DNA of 64,000 nt from Phyllostachys edulis (taxonomy: Eukaryota > Streptophyta > Magnoliopsida > Poales > Poaceae), in assembly GCA_036346405.1 (NCBI GenBank), contig CM070563.1, forward strand, positions 31,382,816 to 31,446,815, in the 5' to 3' direction. Below, piece by piece: positions 34,401 to 47,610 of this stretch. A program made the position numbers and the translations under genes. The notes beneath the pieces are model-generated. The model was not told the DNA's origin and ran no database searches. It saw only the letters and a list, made by a program, of their open reading frames with translations. How positions within the stretch are numbered: position 1 is the stretch's first letter; every line of letters starts with the position of its first letter.

Positions 34401-35988
34401 TGTTGGTGATATGCCCTAGAGGCAATCATAGAGATGATTGTATTATGTCTATGTTTATGAGTTATTGAATAAATGTTATTATGTTCCTTGAATGAATCAT
34501 TGGTTATAATTAACAAGTATGTGACTTGTTGGTGCAACTCTTTAACTTATATGATGTCATTCTAAATGTATCCCTGGTCGTATGTCACTAGTCGGAACGC
34601 TAGTGACTTATCGACCAGCACATGTATTGATTGATGACCATGTTTCACCGCTCATGGATATAGGGATATCGAATCAATAATGTGAACACATGTTAGAGAA
34701 CATAGTGTTGGATTAACCCACCTTGAGACACTATTGAGATTGTTATTATTTTATGTGTCATCAGTTGGTCTCAAGCAATGATGATGTATAATCCTTAGAC
34801 CTGAGATTGGCATGGTTTCCTACATGTGTAATAGTACACTTAGGGGTTGCCAAATGCTACTCTGTAATTGGGTAGTTATAAAGGTAGCTTTTGGGTATGC
34901 TATAAAACATACAGAGGAATGTGACTGGTTAGATATAGGATTTGCCCCTCCTAACATAACAGGAGAGATATCTCTAGGCCCCTCTATGTAGTCGGATAAA
35001 GAAAGTGCATGGCCATGCCACTAGTGGTCGAAGAGTCGACCAAATTAAGTTATCCGACACTTGATCGAGAAAGAATTGAACAGTCCATGGATGACATAAC
35101 ATCTCACATGGAGTTCAACCAGATATCGTGAGGCAAAGAGAGAATACACAAGAAGGTCGTTCAGTTCGATCAGATACGGACTAGTCGTATGGAGAAATGA
35201 GCTGGTTGTAGACTGGTCGAACAAAATTACAAAGTGATCGAAACTTGGTCGTAAGGAGTTATGAACTAGTCGTATAGAGATACGAGCTGGTCATTAGTGA
35301 TAAGGACTTACTCGCAGATCATATTGCATTAAGGTTTGTCCGATATAATTTGTGTGTATTCGGGAATCGTTATGTCCTGCTAGGAACTGCCAACGAGTCG
35401 TGGTCAAAAAGGGTTCCAAGTCACAACCAATTACGCATGAACCTAACGGGTCACACACTTAACGGGTTGGAACAAATGTGTTCAGATAGGATCCATCATG
35501 GGCTCTATATAAGGAGATGCTCGAGGCTGTTGGGATATACGAGAGAGACGCACGCCACGTGAGTTGCTCCACCGAAACCCTAGCCACCATCTTCTTGAGA
35601 GAACCCTACCGTGCGAGTGGGTGCTAGCACATCGGCGTACGGTGTTCCATCCCTGGACGTATGGATACCGTAGAGGCGCTACTACGGTTGCTGTTGCGCT
35701 CAAGGACAATCTACGACTTCACAAGAAACGCGATTGGTTGCTGGAGGAGACGATCGGCGCTGAGAACGTTGAACGATCGACTACGTTGGACGATCGACTA
35801 CAGTGGATGATCAACTATGACCACTACATCGATGCGCTCTATGTTGTATCAGGCTGCTCCAACTCTTTTTCCGCTGCATTGCGCGTCTAGTGGTAATGAT
35901 CTGTGATTTTTTTTGCTTGCTTGGCATCCTAGTTTACGTGGTAGAATTTTTTAATTGCCAGCTAATGTAGCCTACCCGTATCCCTTCA
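34401..35988 (+). mobile_element. 5' LTR of the Copia element (1588 bp)
   Basis: It begins TGTTGGTGATATGCCC and ends TCCCTTCA, directly before the primer site. The first part matches 46582-46925 and the following part matches 62015-62383, proving those two segments are halves of the 3' LTR. A GGTCGAA/TTCGACC motif is frequent inside. ORFs at 35350-35890 have no domain. Confidence 0.9.
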
Positions 35989-35989
35989 G

Positions 35990-36002
35990 TGGTATTAGAG
36001 CC
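35990..36002 (+). other. Primer-binding site of the Copia element
   Basis: TGGTATTAGAGCC, one mismatch from the plant initiator tRNA-Met complement TGGTATCAGAGC, one base after the LTR end. Confidence 0.85.
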
Positions 36003-36910
36003 ATCTTGTGTAGTTTATGATCTAGATCGGTTGCATATACTTGATATGTGGTAGTAGTAGATGGGATCTATTACTGGTCGGGTCTGGTAACCTAGAACGG
36101 TTCATATGGATGGAACGATCTAGGCACTGGTCGATAAGATCGATCAGTTTTCGACGGTAGTAGATGGGTTTGCAGGAAGTATGAGCTAAAAGCACCAGAT
36201 GGTTTATTGCGCTGGTTCATGACCACATTGCATAATACTCCTACCGATCGGAATTCCGCCATCAAAGTATACCATAGTGTGTGGTCGTATCAAGGTAGTG
36301 ATCAAATTGGTTCGGAATAGGGTTAATATCATTAATTCGATGATTTCTGAGGATCGGCTACGTGAATGAGATTTATGTCCCAGAAAAAATTTCCGAGAGC
36401 ACTGCCCTCGACCAGCGAGGGGCATTGCCCCTTGAACCCCGCCCGCTAATCGGCTAGCAAGACCGTCATGCTAGGTAATCATACCGCGCTATATAGTATT
36501 GTGTGTTCATGTCACCTGATAGAATTGGATTCTATGCATAACTCATCTTTTGCAGGGTTTGGTGTGAATAGTATGGCCCATTGTGTATGTGATGCATGTA
36601 TGGATTATCATGGCCTACGTGTCATGCTGTGATATAGCCATCAAGCTACATGATATTGTATAACGGTCTGTGTGCCGACATGTGATGCTTGATATTATCC
36701 TATGTAATTCATTGCTAGCTTTTAAGAGTAATTTCTTAGTAGATGAATGCGGTCGAAGATTTCAAGTATGATGGTCGAAGGAAAGGAAGCATGGTGATGG
36801 TGATCGTCATGTTAAGGGACATTCTATTTCACAGTTTAATATGATTATTTGTGAATGTTTTATTCTTGTTATGCTATTGATCATGTTTTATCATTAGATG
36901 TTTTAACATG
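36003..36910 (+). other. Copia 5' untranslated leader (left part)
   Basis: Non-coding leader of the Copia element between the primer site and the CACTA insertion; it continues at 42746-43228. No gene seen. Confidence 0.6.
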
Positions 36911-37119
36911 CACTACAACAAAACTATCACGTAAAGTCGCTTTTGTTTTGACGCTTTTATATCCGTCTCTACGTCGAGAAACACCTCATATGTAAAGACG
37001 CTTCTCAACAGGTTTTATATGACGCCACAAAAACTCTTAACATAGGCATCTCTCCACCTCCCTATGCCTCCATCTCTCCACTCCCCACTTCTTCAACCTC
37101 CCAGAAATCCAATCTGTTG

Positions 37120-37640
37120 TCGGTGCTATGCCGCCCTCGCGCTCCATCCGCTCCCTCCCTCCACGCCCGACGGCCGCTCCTCCCTCCGCGCCCTTCCTCC
37201 ACTCCCAGCACCGTGCCCTCCATCTGCGCCCTTCCCCCACGCCCGACGGCCACTCCTCCCTCCGCGCCCTTCCTCCACTCCCGGCACCACGCCCTCGCCT
37301 CCCCGCCCGGCGACCACCCCTCCCTCCGCGCCCTTCCTCCATGCTCGGCGCCGTGCCCTCGCCTCCCCACCCGGCGACCACCCCTCCCTCCACGGCTCCA
37401 CAGCCCTCGCGAGTCGCGACCTCTTCTGCCGCCGCCGCGCGCCCTCCTCCACGCCCGCCAGCCGCTCCTCCTCCGCCCCTCCTCCACGCTCGGCACCACG
37501 CCTCCTCCACGTCCGGTGGCCGCCCTCTCCTCTGCGCCCTTCCTTCACGCTGGGCATCGCGCCCTCGCCTCCCCTCCCGGCGGCCACCCCTCCCTCCACG
37601 GCTCCACAACCCTCGCGAGTCGTGACCTTGCCTGCCGCTA
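37120..37640 (+). repeat. GC-rich minisatellite (CCTCCGCGCCCTTCCTCC type)
   Basis: Units of about 55-65 bp built of CCTCCCTCCGCGCCCTTCCT, CCA(C/T)GC.CGGC and CGCCCTCGCCTCCCC. The long ORFs on both strands are composition artefacts, as all six frames stay open. Confidence 0.75.
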
Positions 37641-38403
37641 GACCTGTTCAAATGTCGGTAGGGTTTGGGCCGGCTTGAAAAGCTGCCAAAATAGCAGTCC
37701 AGAGCAGCCCGCCCAAATCGGGATTTTCAGTTAAAAAACATTATTTTAATCATTTTTTGGAATAAAAAACTAATATTTAATTGATTTTCACCATTAAATA
37801 AATAGTTTTTGATTTTTTTTATTGTTTTTAACGGAATTTGGCCGGGCGGCTTTTGTCGGCCGGTTTTCGATCCCAGCTTTGCCCGACGATGGCGGGCTCG
37901 GGCCGGCCGTGGCGGGTCGGGCCGCCCATGAACAGTCTACACCGCCCGCCGCCGCCGCCCTCCCTCCACACCCAGCAGCTGTCCCTCCCTCTGTGGCTCT
38001 GAAGGTATAATTTGGATTATACGTTCTTGCCATTTCTTGAGGAAATTTCTTGATGTTATTGGTGCTTCTTGAGGTCTTATCCTTTGATCTTGTTTGCATT
38101 ATTTCTTCCATGTATCTTAGGGTAGAATGGTTCGTGTTGTCATTGGAAATGATAGAAGCCAAATCAAAACCGAGCAAAAGGTGTGCAAATTTCCAGCCAT
38201 TAGTTGTTCATGCGCACTCTCGATTCTACTTCGGTTTCATTCATAATTTTGCTATTTGAGTTCCTGCGATTTCTTTTCATTCACAGGACTGAACAGGAGA
38301 AGGGCAGAATAGCTGTAAGGGAATTTTTTTTAATTTATTGAACCATTCATTGGTCCTGTGATGCTTTCTTGGGTTCAGGGGTTACTAATGTGCTAATAAC
38401 TTC

Positions 38404-38510
38404 TCGTAGAGCTCCAAGGTGCCTGAAGTGAGGAATGTCAGCGGGACGGTGCTCATCGACCTCTCTGGTGGTGGGTTCTTCATCAGAAGGGTGACATCGT
38501 AAGGAACTGT
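38404..38510 (+). pseudogene. Exon-like fragment of unknown parent
   Basis: One frame reads SSKVPEVRNVSGTVLIDLSG then GFFIRRV between a plausible acceptor and donor. The parent gene is not recognised. It precedes the aminopeptidase fragment in the same orientation. Confidence 0.35.
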
Positions 38511-38697
38511 GAATCCTTAGCTTATAGAGTTTAGCCGAGCAATTGACTGGTGTTTAAATTCATTTTTATTGCATTCAAGGTGGTGTTGGGCTCCGAATTT
38601 GGTCAGTTTGGAGTTGATTGGAACGATCTTCAAAGTACTATGATATTGCCTTTTTCCCCTTACTTTTAATTTTCATTGTCATTTTAATTTAATTTAG

Positions 38698-39097
38698 GCA
38701 CCAAAGTTCGTGTGTATACCCAAGTTGGCAAGAGTAATCAAGGAAATTTCGCACTACATGTTGTAGTGAAGTCACTGGATCTATTTAAAGAGTATGCTTC
38801 CAACTTAGTCTTTCTTCTAAGATGTATTTCCAAAACATGAGGCAAAATTAAATGGGAAAAGAAGATTTGTTGAATAATTTGACATGTCAGTGGGTGGTGC
38901 TTGTTGGATCAGAATAACTAATGATGATTTTTTTTTAATCAATTATTTTTGCCACTCCTTACCCACTACCTAAGTTGGACATGATTGCTATTCCTGATTT
39001 TGCTACTGGAGCCATGGAGAACTATGGATTGGTCACTTATCGGGAGACAGCTTTGCTTTATGATGAGCTATTATCATCAGCATCCAACAAACAACAG
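38698..39097 (+). pseudogene. Captured M1 aminopeptidase (APM1-like) exon fragments
   Basis: The first exon, 38698 to about 38789, follows an intact TTTAG acceptor and reads TKVRVYTQVGKSNQGNFALH then VVVKSLDLFK. The second, about 38950-39097, reads ATPYPLPKLDMIAIPDFATG then AMENYGLVTYRETALLYDEL and ends CAACAG|GTTATG with a good donor. This is the substrate-binding GAMEN loop region of puromycin-sensitive/M1 aminopeptidases. The exon with the zinc site HEXXH that should follow is absent. The second exon's acceptor is degraded. It cannot make an active enzyme. Confidence 0.85.
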
Positions 39098-39957
39098 GTT
39101 ATGGCTACATTTATTTTTATCAAATTCATTTGTTTCATTGACTAATGAAGAGTCAGTGTGTCACACTTGAATGCTTCTCATAATTATAGCCAAGTAAATC
39201 TTTTTTTTCTTATAAATGTGTTTTAGTTTTCTAATATTTCACCAACTTCTTGTGTAATTATGAATCTCTGAAACATACAAGCTTATTGAAGAATACACCA
39301 AACTTGAAATGTTGACAATTTCAGCAGAATAAATTGAGGGAGGCACATAAATGAACTCTACAACCTTATAAAGCTAATATTTGCTAATCAACCATTCACG
39401 TTTGTTTTTTTGCTCTTTATTTTTTAGTTGGCAGTGGCATAAATTTAGAAAACATTTCTTTCTTCTGGATGATTGAAGTGTAGTATGATAACATTCCATT
39501 TGCTTACTTCTTTGTTCCATCTGTTGTAGCTGTTTGATCTTAGCATAGGAGGGTCATCATTTTATGAACCTTTGTTTATCTAATTTTGTGCTTTTGATTT
39601 CACCTTCATAAGATAGTCACAAACATAGAGGATGAAGCCCATTTCTATGTGAAGCATTATACCGTAAACATTTGTGGGCCTACAAAGATATTTCATTTAA
39701 AATTATAGTCGCTAACATGTGGGTCTGCATGCTAGCAACTATTTCTTAATTTGTTCAATGTTTTTCACTTTTTCTACTATAATTAGTGGAAAAGGTAACA
39801 TCAAGTGGGAAATTTGCAAGTGCCCTTATTTTAATATTGAAAGCATTTGAACCAAAAAAAATCACATGCTTACAAACTGTGTTGGTAACTTGAAGATCAC
39901 ATCAGAGAACTCTGATTTCTATGTCAATTGTTAACTTTTCTTCCCAAATGCACAAGA

Positions 39958-41023
39958 TTGGATTGCGACCGTCAAAATTTACATATGATGGTTTTATCAA
40001 GACTCTGATCACTGGGAAAGGTGTTGCACATGCCATCAAAGCAGTATGCTACCGGTAGCTTGCTGTCACTTATGACATGTCCAGTTTTTGTTTACAGGGA
40101 TTATGATATATCCGGTTACCTGAAAGCATTGGTAAATAAATTGATGATTATGCACACCAATTATTTTGTGAAACCCTATTTTTTTTGTGAAGAGATACTG
40201 TAATGTTAATCATTGTTTACTTACTGACCATGGAAGCTATTAAGAAAAGTTGAACTTATTATTATATTATTATTATATTTTAGCACATGTGTTAATTTTT
40301 TGTGGTTTCTAGATTGAAGCGATGGAGAGAAGGGGCAGTGAACCTTACAACGATACACTTGCTGCTCTCTCAGTTGACCATAGCAAAAGTTTAAATTTGG
40401 ATCTGGCTGAGGACTTTTTGGAAAGAATCTCAGAGATACAACTGAAGTATATACATGCTTTTAACACTTTGCTTTCTGGTTGCGAAATTATGGTAAATGC
40501 ATTGACTCTGCAAAGAGTTTTTCTGATTTGGGTTTCTGTCCCTACCTTCCTAGTATCTTAATTTTGGCTCGGTCATTTATGCTAAAACTACTGATCTGCT
40601 GCTGTATGGTCTGTCATAATCTTTGTCTTTTCCCTGTCCAGCTGTCCTTAATACTTGATTCTCTGTGTCATATCCACAATAATATTTTTTCTTTAGCTGT
40701 CAGGGCACTTTACTTTATCAAAAATATGCTGAAGTTTATTTGTTCGTAATAGGAAGTACGAACTAAATCCCCTCTTATTATTTTGGTAGAATGAAACAGA
40801 AAGAGCTATCCGCTAATCCGCATACTAGCTAAAATGAATCATCTGAACGTGAAGCCAAATATCAGGACTTATGAGCTTCTGTTTTCACTATTTAGCAACA
40901 TCAATGTTCCTTATGAAGGAAATGTGCTCTCGCATGTTGATGTTTCCAAAAGGGTAAGCATAATCGAGACAGACATGTTAAACAATGAAATCCAACACAG
41001 TTTTGTGTCTATGAAGAATTTGG
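39958..41023 (+). pseudogene. Captured pentatricopeptide-repeat (PPR) gene fragments
   Basis: Three exon-like blocks in order: 39958-40060 (IGLRPSKFTYDGFIKTLITG, KGVAHAIKA), 40314-40495 (MERRGSEPYNDTLAALSVDH..., HAFNTLLSGCEIM) and 40830-41023 (MNHLNVKPNIRTYELLFSLF..., NNEIQHSFVSMKNL). The helix-turn-helix spacing and the KPNIRTYELLF phrase are those of P-class plant PPR proteins. A further short piece at 41920-41970 (IIKDYKENAMEMEEL) may belong to the same or another donor. Stops and missing junctions show it is not a functional gene. Introns appear to have been copied, which means capture at DNA level. Confidence 0.7.
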
Positions 41024-41040
41024 TATGTTTACTTCCCATC

Positions 41041-41043
<3 letters not shown>

Positions 41044-41098
<55 letters not shown>
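41044..41098. repeat. (TA)n microsatellite
   Basis: About 27 TA units inside CACTA element 3. Confidence 0.97.
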
Positions 41099-41100
<2 letters not shown>

Positions 41101-43228
41101 TCCTCTTGTTTTTGTGTGCAGTTTAGAAGAAACAAAAGGTATCACTTGTACTATTCTTGCAAGTTTAAAAATCACATGCTGCTCTATGTAGAATTCTCAA
41201 TAGTTGACTTCTATGGTGATGACGATTTAATATGCTATTACTACATGACCTTTGTTATGGTGTCAGGGTCTGCACATTTTGTTGTTTTCCCCGCTTTCCT
41301 TTTCCTTTTTTTAAAGAAAAGCAGTCTATCAAGAGAGTTGGCACTTAAGTGCTTAAGACTAATTAGGATTAAGGAGTAAAGATGCAATATGTAAGTGTCT
41401 AACCATTATGTTAAGAAATAATACCATTTTTATGGCTTTATTACCGTGTCCACATCATGCTCTAAGCTGGTTAAAATTTGTAAATGGTTTGTTGTTTGTT
41501 CATGATGGCCTCTCCAAACAACGGAGCTGATTTATGATTGTGTTGACCTTCTCTATTTTCTTTCCTACACTCCCTGTAATATTTTGATTACTTCAAGGTA
41601 CTAAGATGTTATATTATTTATGTTTTGCCATATTTTTCTTATTATATTTTATGTTGAAGCATTTTTCGTAAAATTTCATGTCAATGAAGCATTTGTGTTT
41701 TTTATGTCTTGGTATGGGTAGAAATTAGCGTTAGTTTTAATATGTTAGCTTATTAGAATTTAGCCCGAGGCGTGATCAAATTTTAGATCCACCACTGTGG
41801 CAAGTGATAACTTCTTCTGACACAAAACAACCTGGTATGTTATATTCTTCTAATTTCATTAAAAAATTGTCATCTTACACTTTTCTAACCAAGACATTTT
41901 TTTTCAACCGGCTTTGCAGGATAATTAAGGACTACAAAGAGAATGCAATGGAGATGGAGGAGCTAATGTATTAGTTTCTCCCTGGACAAAGCTTATGGAT
42001 AGATTCCAACTATTTAGAAAAAAATTTGTGTCAATCCATAGGATCTTTTCCCGATGTATCTCGCACCTTTTATATGGATGTTTGATTCAGCCAGTGAACT
42101 CCACTTGTCAGAAATTCAAATATTTGTTGTCGCTATGAAGTGCATGCATGCTCTCTGCTTTTCTTAGTTTGCTGATTATGAGAATATGATGCTTCCATGT
42201 GACGATATGTGCTCAACTGTTTTCTAATTTTTTTCGATGAGGTGGAATAATGTCTTCATACGGCGATATATGCTTCTGTTTGTAGCAAAATGCACGAATC
42301 AAATTCAAAATAATCCAATTAAATTTGAAATTAAAAAAAGTTTACAGTAAGATGTCCAAAAATACGCTTTTGCGTACCTAGAGATGTATATAACGTCTCT
42401 ACAGAATGTGTATAAATTGTGCGCACATGAATTGAATATATTTGTAAAAGCATCTCTATATTTGTTGGCATGCAAATTGGACGTGTCTATATCACTAAAG
42501 ATGTTATGTAAGTGCATCTACTAAAACGTCTCTACATACATAGACATGAATTTTAATGTCTCTATAAAGCGTCTTATATCCTGTACACATGTTTTACAAG
42601 CGTCTCTACGGTTCTTGACACGGTCCGTGGAGAGACGCTCCAAGGACGCTTTATAAAAACAGCTCTACGATCCTCTAGAGATGAAATAACACGTCTCTAG
42701 CCTATAGATTGGACGTCTCTACATGGGTGTTGTGTTGTAGTGATGGTAGAATAGTTTCCCTCAAGAAAAATTAAGTTAATTGATGCCTTTCCAATTGCTA
42801 CGTCTATCATAATTTTGATCGTTAATTGGTAGGTCTACCAAAATAGGGTGCCATTAACTATCTTAATAAGATGGAGTGGGTATCGGACACCCACATGCAT
42901 AGTGTTGGTTTAACTTAACGAGGCTATCAAAATAGTTTTAGGCCTTGGGGCATAGTGTTGGTCGCAGGGGCATAGAGATACCACCGAACAAACAAGAGTC
43001 ATATGTAATATGATTGGCAAGAGGTTGCTTACCTAAATCACTAGGTTTCTAATAGTGATGCCAAAGCTCACTAGGACTTAATGATATATGGATCTTGAAC
43101 TCACTATATGATGTTAGAGGGAAACATAGTTTAGAACATATAGTGGGAGTACCTTTTATTAAAGTGTTTAATAGAAGATCTTACATAGACATAGTGCTGA
43201 ATCTTTGCATATATTTCTGTTGTAGATC

Positions 43229-46200
43229 ATGGCACCTAATGTTTTTTCTGCACCTACCTTTAATTTGCGATCTATTATTGAGAAAGAAAAGTTGAATGAA
43301 ACCAACTTCATTGACTAGTTTCGTAATATAAGAATTGTTCTCAAACAAGAAAAGAAGAAATATGTTCTAGAGGGTCCCTATCTCGAGTAACCGAATGCAG
43401 ATGCTACTCGAGCTAAAAAGAATGCTTATGAGAAGCATTGCAATGACACAGTTGATGTGCACTACCTAATGCTTGCAACCATGAACTTTGAGCTTCAGAA
43501 GCAATATGAGACCACAGAGGCTTACAATATGATTATGGGTCTAAAAGGTACGTTTCAGGATCAAGCAAGGGTAGAGAGGTGCAGTACCTCCAAGGCATTG
43601 TTTTCTTGTAGGCTATCAGAAGGTAACCCGGTCAGTCCTCATGTGATCAAAATGATTGGTCACATTGAGAGTTTGGAAAAGCTTAGTTTTCCCCTTAGCC
43701 AAGAGTTGGCTACTGATGTGATTCTCCAATCGCTCCCTGCGAGCTTTGAGCCTATCATATTAAATTTTCATATGAATGGCACGAAGAAGTCAATGACCGA
43801 GTTACATGGCATACTTAAAGGTGCTGAGGAGAGCATCAAGAAAAGTTACAATCATGTGATGATGGTTCAAAAGACTACTAGCTTCAAGAAGAAGGGTAAG
43901 TCGGGAAAGGGAAAGGGAAAGGGCAAAGAAAAGACTTCACATGAGATCGAGATTCTCAAGGCTAAGCTTAAGAAGCTCAAGCTGGGTCCTAAGCCTGACA
44001 CAAAATGTTACCATTGTCATGAAACTGGGCATTGGAAGAGAAATTGCAAGAAGTACTTGGCAGAAATGAAAAAGAACAACGGAAGTAAGACTTCCAGCTC
44101 AGGTATAAATGTTATAGAAATTAATCTTGCCACTTCTCCAACCAGTTCTTGGGTATTTGATACCGGATCGGTTGCTCATATTTGCAATTTGATGCAGGGA
44201 CTGATAAAGAGTAGAAGTTTGGCAGGAGGAGATGTTGATATTCATGTGGGCAATGGAGCAAGAGTTGTTCCATTAGCTATTGGTACTTTATTATTAGCTT
44301 TACCCTCAAGATTAGTTATGGAACTAAATAATTGTTATTATGTTCCTACCTTAAGCAAAAACGTTATTTCTGCTTCTCGTTTAAAAGCAAAAGGTTATGA
44401 GTTCAGAATAAAGAATAATTGTTGTTCAATTTATATTGAAGATATGTTTTATGGACATACTCTATTGGTGAATGGATTATATGTCTTAAATCTTGAGGAT
44501 ATGTCTGTCTATAACATAAATGCTAAGAGACTTCGACCTAATAACTTGAATTCCACTTTTATTTGGCATTGTCGTCTAGGTTATATAAATGAGAAGCGCA
44601 TGATGAAGCTCCATAAAGATGGTCTTCTAAACTCATTTGATTTCGAATCATTTGAAACATGTGAATCTTGTTTACTTGGCAAGATGACGAAGGCACCCTT
44701 CACGACCAGAAGTGAGAGGGCGAGTGATCTACTGGTCGTAATACATTCGGATGTATGTGGACCAATGAACACTCCGACCAGAGATGGTTTTTAGTACTTC
44801 ATAACATTTACTGATGATATCAGTAGATATGGCTATGTCTATTTGATAAGGCATAAGTCAGAATCATTTGAAAGGTCCAAGGAATTTCAGAATGAAGTGC
44901 AGAATCAACTTGGCAAGACAATTAAATTTCTACGATCTAATCATGGAGGTGAATATTTGAGCCATGGGTTTGGTGATCATCTAAATAAATGTGGAATTGT
45001 TCCACAACTCACTCCGCCGGGAACGCCTTAATGGAATGGGGTGTCTGAACGACAGAACCAAAAATGTTGGACATGGTTCGGTCAATAATGAGCCAATCTG
45101 ATCTTCCATTACAATTCTGGGGATACGCTCTAGAAACAATGGCTTTCACTTTAAATAGGGTTCCATCAAAAATGGTAGAGAAGACACCATATGAGATATG
45201 GACCGAAAAGTGTCATGGATTGTCTTTTCTAAGAATATGGGGTTGTGAGGTTTATGTAAAATGTTTGACATCTGATAAACTTACACCCAAGTCAGATAAG
45301 TGTTTCTTTGTGGGGTATTCTAAGGAAACTAAAGGATATTATTTTTATAATCGGGATGATAACAAAGTGTTTGTTGCCCGAAATAGTGTCTTCTTGGGGA
45401 AGGAGTTTCTTTCCAAAGGAGTTAGTGGGAGCAAGGTGCAACTCAAAGAAATTAGGGAAACATCTGAAAATGTTTCAACTCCTACTAAACCTCTACAGGA
45501 TGAACAAAATATTGTACAACTTGTAGATGAGGCATCAGCTCCACATAGATCTAAAAGGCCACGTCAATTTCCTATAAGGTATGGGCATAATGTTTTATTA
45601 TTGAATAACGATGAGCCTAAGACTTATACGGAAGCGGTGATGGACCCAGACTCCAAGTCATAGCTTGAAGCCATGAGATCCGAGATAAAATCCATGTATG
45701 ACAATCAAATTTGGAACTTGGTTGATGCACCTGATGGTGTTACGACCATTGAGCGCAAATGGATTTTTAAGAAAAAGATAGATATCGATGGAAATGTTCA
45801 CATTCATAAGGCACAACTGGTCGCAAAGGGTTTCAAACAAATTCAAGGGGTTGATTATGATGAAACCTTCTCACCTGTCGCTATGCTTAAGTCTATCCGG
45901 ATCATTCTAGCTATTGCTGCATATTTCAATTATGAGATATAGCAAATGGATGTCAAAACGGCTTTCCTAAATGGAAACCTAAGTGAGGATGTGTACATGA
46001 CACAGCCTGAAGGTTTTGTCGATCCAAAGGAAGCTAAAAAGGTATGCAAGCTTAAGAAATCCATCTATGGATTAAAGATTTAAAGCAAGCATCTCGGAGT
46101 TGGAACATTCATTTTGATGAAGTGGTCAAAGGGTTTGACTTCATCAAGAACGAAGAAGAACCTTGTGTTTACAAGAAGGTTAGTGGGAGCAAGCTTGTGT

Positions 46201-46561
46201 TTCTGATATTGTATATGGATGATATACTACTGGTCGGAAATGATATTCCTATGCTTGAATCTGTTAAAACTTCATTAAGAAATAGTTTCTCTATGAAAGA
46301 TTTAGGAGATGCAGTCCAATGGATCTCTATTGTGATAATAATGGGGCCATTGCACAAGCTAAGGAGCCTAGATCGCATCAAAAGTCCAAACACATACTTC
46401 GACGATATCACATTATCCGTGAGATCATTGAAAGAGGTGATGTGAAGATATGCAAAGTGCACACAGATTTGAATATTACTGATCTGTTGATAAAGCCTCT
46501 CCCACGGCCTAAGCATGAGGTGCACACAAGAGCTGTGGGTATTAGATACCTGTATGATTGA
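43229..46561 (+). pseudogene. Ty1/Copia gag-pol polyprotein, decayed
   Basis: It starts at ATG 43229. Domains in order: gag (UBN2 type) with stops near 43317 and 43389; a basic lysine-rich linker; CCHC knuckle at about 44006-44047 (CYHCHETGHWKRNC); protease near 44150 (WVFDTGS); GAG-pre-integrase at 44550-44720 with HCRLGYINEKRMMKLH; a shortened integrase (44730-45060, stops at 44793 and 45028); integrase C-terminal region; reverse transcriptase from 45700 (RKWIFKKKIDIDG..., VDYDETFSPVA) with YMDD at 46212-46223. After SMKDLGDA at about 46313 the sequence jumps into RNase H (LYCDNNGAIAQAKEPRSHQK, from 46322), so the RT thumb and first part of RNase H are deleted. With many stops it cannot support its own transposition. 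Confidence 0.92.
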
Positions 46562-46581
46562 CCCTAGTGCAAGTGGGAAAC

Positions 46582-46925
46582 TGTTAGTGATATGCCCTAG
46601 AGGCAATCATATAAATGATTGTATCACGTCTATGTTTATGAGTTATTGAATAAATGTTATTATGTTCCATGAATGAATCATTGGTTATAAAGATTAACAA
46701 GTATGTGACTTGTTGGTGAAGTTTTTTAACTTATATGATGTCATTCTAAATGTATCCCTAGTCGTATGTCACTGGTCGAAACGCTAGTGACTTATCGACC
46801 AACACATGTATTGATTGATGATCATATTTCACTGGTCATGGATATAGGGATATCAAATCAATAATGTGGACACATGTTAGAGAACACGGTGTTGGATTGA
46901 CCCACCTTGAGACACTAATGAGATT
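46582..46925 (+). mobile_element. 3' LTR of the Copia element, first part
   Basis: It matches 34401-34738 of the 5' LTR, starting TGTTAGTGATATGCCC. It is broken after ...GACACTAATGAGATT, where the AGATT is duplicated by the solo LTR insertion. Confidence 0.92.
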
Positions 46926-47439
46926 TGTAACATCCCAATCTTCGGTTTGTATTTCAAATGTATAAAATTGAGAAGATTTTTAAACTTTTGATGCATCATG
47001 TTGTCATTTGAATTTTCAGGAATTCTCTCAAAGGTTTTGTGATTTTGGAAACCTAATGCTTCAAATATCTATAAGTATAGTCCTTTAGGACTTTTTCAAA
47101 GAAAATTATGTGATCATCCTCTGGAATTATTTTTCCTAGGTTATGGATCATCTCCGTGGCCCCTCTGAAATATTTCATAACTTTTTAGATTTATTTTGCT
47201 ATTTTAAAGTGGCCAGTCAAACTTATCAATCCATAGTCAAACCCCTAGGACAGAACCTTGAAATATTTCTAGAGAAAAATACATTGCATGCAAACCTCTG
47301 GAAATTTTACACAAGGTTAAACACTTTGTCAGTAGCCTCCCTTAAAAATTTAGGATTTTTTGGGCTTTAAAACTCTATCTAAAATTTCACAACCCTCTCA
47401 GCGTTTTGAAATCAACTCGGTCAAACCAATCGAGTTGAC

Positions 47440-47610
47440 TCCACACGATTTCGACCAACACTTGATTTCGACTAGCACTCGATTTCCACGACCCACTCGG
47501 TTTCGACCAGAACCACTCGATTTCGATGACCCACTTGGTTTCAACAAAAACCACTCGATTTCGACCACCCACTCGGTTTTGACCAGAACCACTCGGTTTC
47601 GACCAGACCC
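47440..47610 (+). repeat. Short tandem repeat (ACTCGATTTCGACCA)
   Basis: About eight imperfect copies of CCACTCG(A/G)TTTCGACCA within the solo LTR. Confidence 0.8.

Larger units (their letters stand above)
36911..42742 (+). mobile_element. CACTA element 3, gene-capturing (Pack-CACTA), duplication ATG
   Basis: It begins CACTACAACAAAACTATCAC and ends TGTTGTGTTGTAGTG; ATG flanks both sides (36908-36910, 42743-42745). Subterminal repeats differ from the other CACTA elements here: variants of CGTCTCTAC and AAGACGCTT at 36940-37010 and 42370-42725. No transposase is present. The 5832 bp instead carry a GC-rich minisatellite, exon-intron pieces of an M1 aminopeptidase, pieces of a PPR protein and an (AT)n tract, all in + orientation. 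Such transduplication of host gene pieces is known for CACTA elements in grasses and legumes. Confidence 0.88.

Noticed and set aside
37037..37678. ORFs of up to 204 aa on both strands
   Set aside because: Tandem GC-rich minisatellite inside CACTA element 3; translations are low complexity (P/S/R or G/R/E) in every frame.
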